A DNA stretch of 64,000 bases, taken from the NCBI GenBank assembly GCA_905183005.1, contig CAJJDO010000041.1, positions 6,075 to 70,074 of the forward strand. Direction: 5' to 3'. The translations under genes and the position numbers were made by a program. This document shows positions 1-11,890 of the stretch, in pieces. Below the pieces are notes generated by a model. The model had not been told where the DNA came from. It ran no database searches and saw only the letters and a list, made by a program, of their open reading frames with translations. The DNA comes from Paramecium pentaurelia (lineage: Eukaryota; Ciliophora; Oligohymenophorea; Peniculida; Parameciidae). Numbering within the stretch: position 1 is the first letter of the stretch; each line of letters starts with the position of its first letter.

Positions 1-170
1 TTTTTATTATCCTGTTTTGACATCCCATAGACGGATAGAGTTATCATCACTACCAGAAGCTAATGTATTTCCATCAGGTGAGAAACAGACTGATCTAACA
101 TAATCACTATGACCATCTAATTTGGCTTTTTAGTATCCTGTTTTGACATTCCAAAGACGGATAGAGTTAA
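1..170 (-). CDS. WD40 repeat protein, 3' fragment (truncated)
   Basis: Read on the minus strand with TAA/TAG as Gln, this gives one complete WD40 repeat (GHSDYVRSVCFSPDG, then SGSDDNSIRLWDVKTG) preceded by the end of another (FNSIRLWNVKTG). The gene runs off the window start, so this is internal sequence of a WD-repeat protein, a scaffold-type beta-propeller. Oddity: upstream the preceding repeat is cut off. Instead of the usual SGSDDNSIRLW strand the frame reads AESVNEFNSIRLWNV, and an in-frame TGA lies about 40 codons further upstream. The array therefore either continues through an intron I could not place or is a truncated remnant. The family call is firm; the gene structure is not. Confidence 0.75.
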
Positions 171-2660
171 ATTCATTCACTGATTCTGCCAAATAAATTT
201 CCAAACTTATAAATAATAATTTTTTCAATCACTAAAATTTAGAAAGATTCACTTAAATAAATTAATTGATATATTGATAAATTACAAAATCTATACTAAA
301 TCCACCACAACTCTTTTCTTTTAGGCATAACCTTTAGTTCTGTTATTCAATTCAAGCACATTTATCATTAAATTCTTGCCTAATAAATACGATTAATTCC
401 ATATTTTCCCTTACTTGTAAATCCATAATAATATGGTCATCAACATAACCAAAAATCCTTTTCTAGTAGAATTTTATGAATTTCTTCTAAGCTTACTTAT
501 ATATATATATCAAGGTAAACTTAAATTGGTAGACATTCATTTTTGTAATTTGATTTGGGTAAAAATCAAAACTTAACAAAATATTGATTACTCTTTAACT
601 TCAGCAAGTATAATATTACAGCACATTAATTTCTTCTTCAATTATCATTTTTAATGGAAGTCTATCTAAATTATACCATAGTTGACCTAGAGAGCTGAGG
701 TTCTGTAGTCAAACGATTATCAAAATTCATTCTTGACATGATTAGAAGAAAAATATATCTTAAAATTTTCTTGATAGGCAGTCAATAAAGTTTTGGTCAA
801 AATAAGTATCTCATTTTCTTTGAAATTTTTAAACAATAGTGGAATCTAACCTTAATGTTGTTTGATATAAGAATTCTATAATTAAGTTAAGTGCTAATCA
901 GGTAAAATCCTATTTAATTTAGACAGTTATAGCATAAAAATGTAAATTGACTTCTCAATATGAGCTTTAAAAATTTAATTCTTATACCCAATCCAAAAAT
1001 TGTTCTACTACCCATGAACTTATTAACTTAAGGTAATAAATACATCATAGCATAAAAATAATTTCATTTTTTTTCAATAAATTGAATTATTTTTCTATAA
1101 TCTTATTCTTCTTTTAATTCTCCATTAGCTAATTAAAATAAATTTTAAACATAAAAGGAGCTTTTGTGAACATCATTTAAAAGAAGACATTACTTTTCTC
1201 GATTGAATAAGATATGTGTAACATTTGTACATTCCTTTTAGTGTATACAATTCATCGTGAAAGAAAAGATATTTCTATCTTCTATCAGTTCTTAGTATAT
1301 TAAATGTCTTTTATCTCCTACGATACTTTTACTTTAATACCTTTGAATGTTTAAGTTTTTTAATAAAAGCATCAATAGTATTTACCTCCAAGTTNTTAGT
1401 ATCCTGTTTTGACATTCCAAAGACGGATAGAGTTAAATTCATTCACTGATTCTGCCAAATAAATTTCCAAACTTATAAATAATAATTTTTTCAATCACTA
1501 AAATTTAGAAAGATTCACTTAAATAAATTAATTGATATATTGATAAATTACAAAATCTATACTAAATCCACCACAACTCTTTTCTTTTAGGCATAACCTT
1601 TAGTTCTGTTATTCAATTCAAGCACATTTATCATTAAATTCTTGCCTAATAAATACGATTAATTCCATATTTTCCCTTACTTGTAAATCCATAATAATAT
1701 GGTCATCAACATAACCAAAAATCCTTTTCTAGTAGAATTTTATGAATTTCTTCTAAGCTTACTTATATATATATATCAAGGTAAACTTAAATTGGTAGAC
1801 ATTCATTTTTGTAATTTGATTTGGGTAAAAATCAAAACTTAACAAAATATTGATTACTCTTTAACTTCAGCAAGTATAATATTACAGCACATTAATTTCT
1901 TCTTCAATTATCATTTTTAATGGAAGTCTATCTAAATTATACCATAGTTGACCTAGAGAGCTGAGGTTCTGTAGTCAAACGATTATCAAAATTCATTCTT
2001 GACATGATTAGAAGAAAAATATATCTTAAAATTTTCTTGATAGGCAGTCAATAAAGTTTTGGTCAAAATAAGTATCTCATTTTCTTTGAAATTTTTAAAC
2101 AATAGTGGAATCTAACCTTAATGTTGTTTGATATAAGAATTCTATAATTAAGTTAAGTGCTAATCAGGTAAAATCCTATTTAATTTAGACAGTTATAGCA
2201 TAAAAATGTAAATTGACTTCTCAATATGAGCTTTAAAAATTTAATTCTTATACCCAATCCAAAAATTGTTCTACTACCCATGAACTTATTAACTTAAGGT
2301 AATAAATACATCATAGCATAAAAATAATTTCATTTTTTTTCAATAAATTGAATTATTTTTCTATAATCTTATTCTTCTTTTAATTCTCCATTAGCTAATT
2401 AAAATAAATTTTAAACATAAAAGGAGCTTTTGTGAACATCATTTAAAAGAAGACATTACTTTTCTCGATTGAATAAGATATGTGTAACATTTGTACATTC
2501 CTTTTAGTGTATACAATTCATCGTGAAAGAAAAGATATTTCTATCTTCTATCAGTTCTTAGTATATTAAATGTCTTTTATCTCCTACGATACTTTTACTT
2601 TAATACCTTTGAATGTTTAAGTTTTTTAATAAAAGCATCAATAGTATTTACCTCCAAGTT
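130..2660. repeat. Two identical 1265-bp direct copies separated by one N (likely unmerged contig overlap)
   Basis: Bases 130-1394 and 1396-2660 read the same throughout, offset 1266, with a single N at 1395 between them. A perfect direct repeat ending and starting exactly at a one-base gap is the signature of two contig ends that overlap but were not merged. The likely true sequence is 1-1394 followed by 2661 onward. Any gene model crossing this stretch should use one copy only. Confidence 0.85.
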
Positions 2661-3420
2661 AGTATTGAAAATCAATTTAAGCAGTATTAATCTTCTTACT
2701 AAAAATAGTATAAAAAGTTCCCAAAAAGTGCGATTCAAAATGTTTTAAGAAATGTCTAAGGAACATAGGTCTGAAATAACCTTAACAAGGTAGCCCCAAA
2801 TGAATAACCATTTCAATGTCTATTTGAATCTTTAAATTCTCATTCATATATTTCAGGTGTCTTAATTCAACTAAATCAAAAGAAAATTCTTAGAAGGCTT
2901 CTTTTCTTTACTAAACTTAAATAAGAATTTTTAGGAAGGTCTTAATATGTAAAATCTTCCTCTATTCCTTAAATCTTTTTAAGATCCTATTTATATAAGG
3001 AGAGAATTCTTTTTCTGTATTTATCAAATTTTAAAGTATTCAGAATTGTATCTAAACCATTTTTATCTTAATGGTATTAAGCTGCTTTGTCTTTATGATT
3101 TGGAAGTTTCTAATAATTTTATATTACTTGTAAACCTATCTTTAAAGCTGCCAATCGATAGAAATAGGATTGAAGCTTTACTCATCATCTCTATTATTTT
3201 TCTGAAAAATATTCTCTAGGTTTAGACGTTATTCTACAACTTACCTTTTTTTAGTTCGATGAAAAATGAGTCAAGACAGATTCGGGTTAAGTTTAGAAGT
3301 CAGTGGCAAAACTATAAAGCTGATTAAGCTGAGTGTAGAATTTGAAAACTTAGTCTTAGATACTTCAAATGGTATGAAAGTGGTCTTATAAAAAAAAAAT
3401 TTATGTATAATAGTGAAATT
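240..3420 (-). pseudogene. Minus-strand coding fragments upstream of the WD40 piece, frames broken
   Basis: Several stretches on the minus strand read as protein-like sequence with Gln encoded by TAA/TAG but do not join into one frame. Examples are a segment at about 2640-2950 (ends QLGGKYY), one at about 2950-3110 (contains KYRKRILSLYKQDLKKIQG), and one ending at the TGA at 249-251. Some joins can be made with plausible short introns (for example 26 nt near 3100), others cannot. I recognise no family. It may be the N-terminal half of the WD40 gene, or a decayed gene. The assembly duplication at 130-2660 complicates it further. Confidence 0.35.
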
Positions 3421-3976
3421 TTCTACAAAAGAATAAGAAATTACAAATTTAGCAAGTATTTATAAAGATCTATTTTTCTAAGACTTTTTCAATATTAAAG
3501 AACAAAAATTAAGTAAAAATAAATGATAAATAATGTTTTATATATTGTAGTCACATAAATAATCAACCCTTAATCATAAATCCCAAATTTTGCAGTAGTT
3601 TAAAAACATATTTTTCGGCTAACACTACATTCGAAATCAAAATTGCAAATTAATATACTAAAACTGAATTTCCTTCATAAGGGAAAACATCTCATGATAT
3701 CTGTCCATCTAATTCTAATGATGACTTAAGCATTGCTAATTGCCTCATCTCCATCTAAAAAAAAATTGACTTTGTTAGTCACTCTAGCAGTTGCAAATCT
3801 AGTAATCCAATCAAAAATATTTAATTTCAGTGGCAAGACTCAATTTCTATTCTCATAGACCTATTATAAAAGAAAGATAGATCCTTCTGTATTGAAGTAA
3901 CTGATTATAATAATATGCTACTTGCTTTATTTTTCAATAATATTCTTGAAGTAAATATTAAAGATTACTAAAGTGA

Positions 3977-4094
3977 GGTGAGTTTATAGTATATGGAGCC
4001 ATATACGATGATCAGCTCTGTAAATTTGTACAGAGTGGGCCACTTTTGGTAGCAAATCCTTACTCAAATTATAAGATGATGCTACAGACACCCC
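3977..4094. ncRNA. Candidate structured RNA with two perfect hairpins
   Basis: Within 120 bp there are two adjacent perfect inverted repeats: GTATATG/CATATAC with a GAGC loop (3989-4006) and CTCTGT/ACAGAG with an 8-nt loop (4016-4035). A GTAGC/GCTAC pair (4049-4053 with 4081-4085) and an outer GGTG/CACC pair (3977-3980 with 4089-4092) could close a multi-branched fold. The stretch is GC-richer than its surroundings and carries no good reading frame. Strand is undecided. It matches no tRNA, and I could not recognise a U-snRNA or SRP RNA. Inference only. Confidence 0.35.
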
Positions 4095-4381
4095 GACTTT
4101 AATATTAAAAGTAGAAAGAGAGACAAGCTTAAGGTTCCATTTATTATTCTTATTAATTGAAGGTTAAAAATGAGTAATTGCTTTTATATATATATTTAAT
4201 TTAATTAGTTTAAATGGATGTTTAATATTTGATATAGATTCAAGATATTTAATTTATCAAATTTTGTGACTTCTTTCTGTTGGTTATTTTTGAGTTTTAA
4301 ATAAAAATTTATCAAAGTTAATGATGACCTGCAAACAATGTTAATTAAAGAATTGCAAAATATTCTATAAAATAGAACTTA
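4095..4381. other. AT-rich spacer, nothing recognised
   Basis: Very AT-rich sequence between the hairpin element and the 3' end of the kinase gene. No coding frame, RNA gene or repeat stands out. Confidence 0.4.
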
Positions 4382-5784
4382 TCATATATTATAGATTAAT
4401 TAAAGAATTTATTAATAAAAATTAAAAATATTTAAAGCTAAACACATCATTTTGTAATGATAAATTTTCATAATTATTTTATTAACATAAACTATATATA
4501 TCATATTTGAAACTTTAATAAAAGGATAAACAATACTAGTAAAAGTAAAATTGAACAAAAAATCAAAATATTGGTCTTATTTATATATTTTGATGAACAG
4601 CATTATTTCTGATTCTTATTACTACCTAATTTAGTTTTATTGTTTACTTATTCCAGTTTTAGTTGATACTTGGACATCATATAAGTTGTTATTTTCTTCA
4701 CTTGACAAATTTACTTAACCCTAAATTAGAAAATCTGAAGTTGTATCAACACTGTCGCATAATTAGTTTGGATATTTTGATTCTCTTCTCAAAGTATCAA
4801 ACATATCTGGGGTGTTCCTAAAATATGAATTTTAACTTTTTAATATATCATTTCCTTGATACTCTAGTTATTCTGTAGATAAATTTGCTATTGAATTCCT
4901 ATTCAAATATTACAGCGCTTCAAAAAAATCAGGTCTGTTATAATTTATTGGATCTAACATTTTTGAAATCAATGTCTGAATTTATGTACCATAAACTTAT
5001 TCAATAAGCATAAAAGTGATATGATTAATTTAAAAAAAATCTATTTAAGGGTGCATTTAAATCAAGCAGAGACCCAAACTATATACTTGTGCTTTGTAAG
5101 GATTATAATTAAATGACTCCAAACCCTCCTTTATGGCTTATTGGATTTCTGGTGCATGATATTATTTTGTTGAAATTATGCAAGGCTATAATTTAGCATT
5201 AACAAGCTAAATCATATTGTCAAAATCACAAGTCTTAAATTGTGTCGGATTAATTCTGTCATTAATCAAGATATTTTATGGCTTTATATCACCATGACAC
5301 AAATGAATAGATTATAAAAAAGCATGAGTTTGAACCGTAGATTTTAATAAATTTGAAAAAGAATTTTTATTGATGGGCAACTATTAATTTCTAATCAATT
5401 CAATATGATCTTACAAGCAATATTTCATATATTCCATACAAATGAATATGACTACCGATTAATTATTATGTATACTTGTTTAAAATTTCCCTGAAAATCT
5501 TTATTATTGTTGCATAGCCATTCCATATATTTATATGATTGTTTCGTTATATCCTTTCTATATTTGATATTGTTTTTTTAGTTTTTCTATTTGTTCATTT
5601 TCTCTAAATTTTATTAATTAATACACAATTATTGAAATATAACCTCTTTAACAGCAACAGCTTAATTCAAAAATTTATATAGGTATACCCTATTATTGGA
5701 AGATGCGATTAATTTAACTTAGTGGTATTTTTTCAAATCGAAAAATGGAATATCAGGATGAACTTAACAAAATAAATTTTCCAT
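4382..5784 (-). CDS. Protein-kinase-domain protein with variant catalytic motifs
   Basis: Starts at the ATG at 5784 (MENLFCQVHPDIPFF). The N-lobe shows a degenerate nucleotide loop (ASSNNRVYLYK) and the VAVK lysine at residue 46. The catalytic loop reads LCHGDIKPQN (HGD where most kinases have HRD), the metal-binding motif reads CDFDN (DFD, not DFG), and the activation segment ends in HAPEI. The tail after the kinase domain is Ser/Gln/Asn-rich. The frame changes by one base between the N-lobe (to about 5475) and the segment beginning FICMEYMKYC (from about 5440). No standard intron fixes this exactly, so either splicing is unusual or there is an indel. The last 60 or so codons before the TGA at 4382-4384 are hydrophobic and of doubtful reality. 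Known family; substrate unknown. Confidence 0.7.
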
Positions 5785-6111
5785 ATTAATTTAATAATAT
5801 ATTACAAAATCTCACAATTCTTTTGTAGAATATTGAATTAGCTGTTAATTAATATTTAGGATTAGATAAGGATATAAAATATATATAAATATTACTCACT
5901 TTTTTCTTTTTAGAAGTTATTATTAATTTTTAGTATTTCAAGCTCCTATTTTTCAGTATATTTTTATTCAGTGAGATTAGCTTCGTTGTTTTTCATTCTT
6001 TTAAATGATTTCTATTGTTTTAAAATAAATAATCTTAATACCTAAGTCAATTATGGTAAGTAGTGTATTTTGGGTACGTAATTAAGCCATGAAATCGAGA
6101 GTTATTATTCA

Positions 6112-6620
6112 TTAAATCGATGAATTAATCATATCCCAATTTTTCAAAATCAGCTTGAAATAATCAAAAATATCCTTACAGACTTTTCTTAATAAAAATG
6201 ATTTATAAAAAACAACTGTAGAAATTTTTAAATTATAATAATCCTTAATACAATAAGATTCTATTCCATTTGTGTATATTACCAGATTAATGAATGTTCT
6301 ATTTAAAACTTCCTGTATTACTTCCAAATTCAGTCGTTTAGTTGGTTTTGAAAGCATCTTGTGTCATGTAAACTTTCTTTCGAAATTTAAAGAACATTTT
6401 TCTATTTAATCTTCAATTTTGACACTAAAACACAAATTTCATATCTTTCATCAAATTAATTTATGTATAAACATTAAACTATTGATCCTAAAGGACTTTC
6501 GAAATAAGGACTATAAATTCTCTAATTCTTCTATAAAAAACTATCTTTCTTTTCTAATAATAATCCTTATTATTAAATTTTTTGCTTATATTGATTATAT
6601 TGATGAATTTATAAGTAAAA
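6112..6620 (-). other. Possible minus-strand gene, two overlapping open stretches
   Basis: Two protein-like stretches lie on the minus strand in different frames: about 6330-6610 (contains YFESPLGSIVQCLY and ends at the TGA at 6330-6332), and 6112-6357 (contains LEVIQEVLNRTFINLV). A one-base frame change near 6330-6360 would join them, but no clean intron is visible. No family was recognised. It could be a small gene with an error or a relic; a chance reading is also possible, because in-frame TGA is rare in such AT-rich DNA. Confidence 0.25.
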
Positions 6621-6889
6621 TATTATTTATATTTAATTAAAATAATTTAGTAAATTAAGAAGTTAGTTATATTTTATGTTGAATTATAATTTAAAGGGAA
6701 GAATTTTCTTAAAAGCATAGCAAAAATTCCTATTTTTTTATAATCATGCTAGCCTTTACATTGTGGGATTAAGGTTATCCAAGCCTTCTAAGAATAGCAT
6801 ACATAGTAAGATGATTATTTAAGAGATTATCTTTAGAGTTACAATTCTAAATGATAATCGATAAATATTGCAAATTTTTAAGTTAAATT

Positions 6890-8590
6890 AGATGAAGAAA
6901 CAAAAAAAAAAATGTAAGAATTAGAGTTTCAAATTACACTGGCTTCGAATTATAAAATAAGAGAATGAGATGAGATAAGAAAACATTTATATGAGAAATG
7001 GAGTTATAAGAGAATAGGAATAATATATTTAGAGGGTCAGGGAATAGAACTTTGAAAAATAAAAATTGAATTTCAGAAACTTAGAAGCCACCTGAAGTAA
7101 AATTATTCAAAATGAATAAAATGTAATAGGAAAATTCAGAGGTTTAATTATGAAAATTTCAAAACTCAAATTTTCAATTTAAATCAAGGTAATAAAAATT
7201 TTGAATGAAACTTTAAAATTATATTGGAAACAGAGAAAAGATGAGAGAAATGTTGTCAGGTTATAAGATGAGTATATGAGATAATATGTAGGTCATTGAG
7301 GAAATATAGAAAAAGATAGAGAAAAATTAGATAAAGACTAGAATAATGCTCTATCAAGCTAGCTGAAAGGATAGACTATTGAAAGAAAAATAAATAGAAT
7401 ATGATTAAATTATTCAAGATTTAAATAAGAAATCAGAGAACTTGATTCTTAATTCAAGTAAATTAATTAGGTTAAAGAAAAACTAAGAAATAAATTACAA
7501 TTTAAAGAATTATAGAAATAAGTCTCTAAATAGAGTACTTTTGTACTTAATAAATTTAAGAAGTTCAGTTTAAAAATGCATATAACAAGAAGGTTGGAAA
7601 AAGATAAAATTTATCTAGAATACTTAATTAATCAAAGTAATTGTATTATTTTATCTCCAAAAAAGAAAATAATGGAAGAATATATAACTTTCTTTATTTT
7701 ATTTATTTTGTTTATAATAATTGTCTTATTTGGATATTAAAAGGGAAACATTAAAGAATTATTTATTTTAGGACTGATTTTTTAATTTTTTTACTGTTAA
7801 ATTTAATGATTTATCGATTTGAAGATGACATTGTTTTAGGCACTGAAAGATAAAGAGAATATGATGCAAAAATGTTAAATCATCAAATAATAATAAAAGC
7901 TCTAGCAAATTATTAGCGTGAAATAAAATGAAATAAAGTATAAAATGAATCAAGAGATAGAGAGGTAGTTTTCTAAGAAAAAATTTTTCATTAAAATAGT
8001 AATTTGAGTTAGAGATGAAGATTTAAAAGAAAATCTAGCTGACTAATCAGATACAACAGAGGTTGATTAATTGGATGTAGAAAGAAGTAATTTCGAAATT
8101 CTAAGAAAAAGATTAAAGGAGTAGAAAAGGTAATTCGACTTTGATAACAAACATTGAAAAAGGAAAAATAGATTAGAGTGGTGCAAATGCATTTAGAAAG
8201 ATTTTAGTAAAAATAAAAATATCAACAATTACAATAAGTAATGGATTAGATGAAATATAATTTAGCTTATAAAGAGCAAATGTTAAATGAAGAAATTGAG
8301 TAAAAAGAGCTGGAGCTAAGAAACTAATACCATAATGACTTGAATCAATTTTACAAAAAATAAATCGAATATGCCTAGAGTTTAGAATTTTAATATATAG
8401 AATTAGATGAGGCTACTGAAAAAAATATAATAAGTTGAAAACCAAGTATGAAGAATTGCAATACATTATGAGTGAGACTTATAATCAATAAGATATAAAA
8501 ATGAATAATTAAAAAATATTGTTGATACATTAGGAATTGCCTCAAAAGATTGATAAAAAGAAGATGAAACAGGATTATGATTGCTGAATC
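6890..8590 (+). pseudogene. Coiled-coil protein region with scrambled frames, one transmembrane stretch
   Basis: The plus strand reads as charged, Gln/Glu/Lys-rich coiled coil but in at least five successive frames. Clear pieces are about 7390-7800 (ending in the hydrophobic segment FFILFILFIIIVLFGY) and about 8180-8430 (contains KEQMLNEEIEQKELELRN). Some breaks could be introns (a 33-nt GT...AG candidate lies near 8130), but most coincide with in-frame TGA and no usable splice pair. This looks like a decayed gene, or one hit by several sequence errors. No family was recognised beyond coiled coil. Confidence 0.45.
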
Positions 8591-8879
8591 TATTGGAATA
8601 AGCGTAACGAAGATCTTCCTAAATGTAAAATAGAAAATTATTAAAAAAACCATCATCTTGATTTACTATTATATATTTTTATTCATATAAATGTTCTAAA
8701 ATTATAGATTTAGATTTTCGAACAAAGTCTTGATTTTTTTTTACTGACTTAATAATGATTTGGTCAGAATCTTTATTATTACTTTTTCTTAATCAGAGAT
8801 GCTACAAAAAGTTGTAACTGCAATCATTGGTAAAGGTGTTGTTAATTATTCGGACTTTTAAATTGAAGATTTTTCTTCT

Positions 8880-9700
8880 TAGTGAAGATAAAATTAAGAG
8901 TCACAATTTTTTATTGATTCAACAAAAAGTAAAAGTAAATTAGATATTGTCAATTAATCTACAATCCCATTCCAATTCGAATTGAATATTTTGAAACCTT
9001 TTCATCTCCATCAGCAATATGTAACTGATCTAATGATTATAAGGAATACCTTTTTTCTTAGAGTTACAAACTCATTCTCATAAATCCTTATCCACTATCA
9101 TTTATATTAACTTCTAATATATTGATATCATCATCAAAGTTTTAGGATTAAACTTCATCAATAATTCCTAAATATTAAGAATAATTTTTTTTTTAACTTC
9201 TTCTGTAACTCTTTCCTGCAGGGTATATTTAATTGCTTATTAATAAATATAACATAACTTAATAGAATCCTTTTTTACCGCTTGTAATTATGTTGGCATA
9301 ATTTTCTCTAATTTCTAATTCATACATTAATTTTTTCCTTATTATAAAATCTTTCATTAAACCAATACATTCAGCATATGCCTGTATCAATTCAAATTTA
9401 TTTCTTCTTAATTTTAATTGATCATCTAATATACATCTTTAATCAAAAAAGTCCTAAACTTTAAATAAATACAATTTTATGAATGTCAAAGTATTTGCCA
9501 TATATTCTAAAATTTCTTCCCCTTTTAAATAACCTATCTTAAAATTATTTAATATAGCCATAAGCAGAATCTAAGTTAGCTTCTAGCTCATGCGGAATAG
9601 ATCTTAATAATTTTATCTTAACAGATTTTTATTTTTAAGGTAGTTTATAGTAGAACTGATCCAAATGATATTTTAATTAATAATAGGGTTACTATTTCTC
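8880..9700 (-). pseudogene. Degenerate histidine kinase (HisKA plus ATPase core)
   Basis: On the minus strand a phospho-His box is readable near 9590 (RSIPHELEANLDSA), followed after a one-base frame change at about 9540 by a long open stretch. That stretch holds an N-box-like segment (QVMLYLLISNQ), a G1 box (VNINDSGQGF, near 9085) and a G2 box (RIGMGLQIN, near 8970) that runs straight into a TGA. The order H, N, G1, G2 is that of a sensor histidine kinase. The frameshift sits in an AAAAGGGG tract and could be a sequencing error, but the early TGA and missing receiver domain favour a relic of a kinase like the one at 12838-16396. Confidence 0.55.
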
Positions 9701-10478
9701 ATTCTAGTTTATATTATATATTAATTTTTTTTGGAGTTTTTACTCTCAGACTTTTCTCTTCTTTTTTAATAAATACCTTCTTCATCTCCAAAATCAATTA
9801 ATGCTATTTATTAATGATTTTAATAGTTCAATTAGATTTATTCATATATTAATTTTAAATATATTTAGTTAAAAAATTTCCTTTAATAGTTTAAAATCAC
9901 TCGCAATTACAAAATAAATAGGTTAGGAAAAGATTTTAACTATAATTAACTATAATAATTTGATAATGGAAAAATCTTTACTTTAGTTAATTATAATGAT
10001 ATATTTGTTTATTTAATCAATTATTAAAGTCTAGCACAATACGATTTGTAATATTAAATTTGTTTTAAAAACTTAGATTTATGAATTATTTTATTTAGTT
10101 CTAATCAATGAGTTATATTAACAAATGATTATTGTATTAAGCTTGAATCTTTGAATGAAAAGAAAATATTTATAATTGTTTTCATATCAATAAATACTGA
10201 TTATTATTTAATATTTTCTAATGGGAACTCAACACTCTTCACCAATAAAATTTGCTTGTGTATCCTGTTAATCGAATGATAATGAATTTGCTGTAATATC
10301 AAATATGATATAATAGGGAGTCGATTGGAAAAAGCATCTCCAAAGGGAATGTGAATCAATAAAAGATCGATGTAAATGGGCAAAATATTTTTTATCATAA
10401 ATTTATAGTGGATTAAAATCTCAACCAATTGAAGGCTATATAATCTAATTTTAATCAGCCAATCAATAGTACAAGAGT
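9701..10478. other. No convincing gene
   Basis: AT-rich stretch. The minus strand upstream of the histidine-kinase relic can be read for another 150 or so codons without TGA, but without recognisable features. The part nearest 10478 presumably holds the promoter of the VPS9 gene. Nothing else is supportable. Confidence 0.4.
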
Positions 10479-11588
10479 ATGATATCTAAAATATTCTTAG
10501 GTTAGTTTCTTAAAAATTCGCGAAAAAGTCAAAGTTATTCTAGCAATCCAAATTTATCAATTAAGCAGAGTTCAGAAACATCTATCAAGCAATTAATTTT
10601 AAACACAGATTTAACCATATAATAACTAGAAATTCAAACTAATACTATTTTGAATAAATAAGAAGCATCTGTGTCCTTATAAATAATTGAGAAAAAACAA
10701 ATTAGTGAAAGCTTTGACAAAGAAGACTAATTACTGATTTCTCAATTATCATACTATGTAGACATGATTAAATTGTTAAAGCAATAGATAAGCAATTAGG
10801 ATCATCAACTAAATGTGATTCTACATTTTTTTATTGATTCATTTAAAAGACAATATAATATGGATCGTTGTTCTAAGCAATTAGATCATGCTGTTACAGA
10901 TTTAAAAGAATTTTCAAGAGTGTTTCAATCTTGTATTTAAAATTACTATTCAATTGAAAAAACTTAAATGTCTACAGGGCCTGTTACCGATCTATTCAAT
11001 AGAGAAACTATGTTAACTGCTATTTATTCTATGTTGTTTTAAAAAGAAATTACATATTAAATCATTTATGATATGATTTTGGAATACCTCAGAAAAGATA
11101 TTGATAAATTAAAAACCAATATAGAAAAGTGTTACAATCATGAAATAGACTTCTATGAGATTAATGTGAAATATAGACTTAATAAATCTACGCATTCGTA
11201 TTTACTAAAAAAATATTCGAATTGTGAAATTAATTATAGAGATGGAATTCCTTATCATAAATGCTTTAAACTTTTAGCTTAAATAAAAGAGAAATAATCT
11301 CCTTAATAAAAACTCAAAGCCTTAATCTATTGTTTAGAGAAGATTATTAAATAGATTAAACATTTCTACAATATATATGGTTGCGAATATGATTTTCAAA
11401 TTGAATCGGCTGATCTTATCTCAATATATATGTACATAATAATCAAATCTTAGCTTTTTGATTTATAAGTTCATCTGTATTTCATTGAACATTTTATTAA
11501 TACCAATCAAATTAATTATGGCCCTTATGGCTATTACTTAACTTCAATAAATGCAGCCATAAGAATGATTTTATTATAATAAAATTGA
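10479..11588 (+). CDS. VPS9-domain protein (putative Rab5-family GEF)
   Basis: Single exon of 369 codons from ATG 10479 to TGA 11586-11588. The C-terminal 140 residues match the VPS9 fold signature: SPQQKLKALIYCLEKII, then ESADLISIYMYIIIKSQ, then GPYGYYLTSINAAIRMI. This is the ADxLxPxLxYxII...GYYLTxxxAAI pattern of Rab5 guanine-nucleotide exchange factors. The Asp of the signature is kept (SADLIS). The N-terminal part is Ser/Gln-rich with a helical middle section, as in other VPS9 proteins. VPS9 proteins load GTP on Rab5-type GTPases at early endosomes; which Rab is used here is unknown. It lies 35 bp upstream of the dynein light chain gene on the same strand. Confidence 0.85.
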
Positions 11589-11623
11589 ATATTATTATTA
11601 TTATTATTTTTCTAAATTATCAA

Positions 11624-11890
11624 ATGGAATAAATGAAACTGTAAATAAAAGCCACAGATATGGATGAGGACTTTATAAAAAAAGTGACCGAAATTACATA
11701 TTCAGCAATGCAACAATTTAGAACAGAAAAATAAATAGCTCATCATATTAAATATGAATTTGATAAATTTGATTAATTTGGATGGAATTGTATTGTTGGA
11801 AGGAATTTTGGAAGTCATGTGATTCATTAAACAAAGAAATACATCTTTTATTAACACAAAGAATTGTATTTCTTGCTTTGGAAAGCATGA
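11624..11890 (+). CDS. Dynein light chain, LC8 family
   Basis: Single exon, 88 residues, ATG 11624 to TGA 11888-11890. It carries the LC8 hallmarks: KATDMDEDFIKKVTEIT, IAHHIKYEFDKFDQFGWNCIVGRNFG and SHVIHQTKKYIFYQHK. Length is within one residue of the usual 89. LC8 is a dimeric hub subunit of axonemal and cytoplasmic dynein that also binds many partner peptides. Paramecium carries many paralogs, and the divergence here (Gln and Lys in place of usual surface residues) suggests one of the axonemal-type copies rather than the canonical one. The stop would be missed with the standard code because internal TAA codons encode Gln. Confidence 0.93.

Noticed and set aside
1..60. Telomere or chromosome end at the window start
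   Set aside because: No G4T2/G3T3-type repeats are visible at either end of the window.
3977..4094. tRNA or U6 snRNA
   Set aside because: No A/B boxes or anticodon arm; an ACAGAG word on one strand is not in U6 context.
6419..6640. 73-codon plus-strand ORF
   Set aside because: AT-driven open frame opposite a better minus-strand reading; hydrophobic low-complexity product with no features.
8390..8656. 88-codon minus-strand hydrophobic ORF
   Set aside because: Reverse of the Lys/Glu/Gln-rich coiled-coil region, which always yields Phe/Leu/Ile-rich antisense frames.
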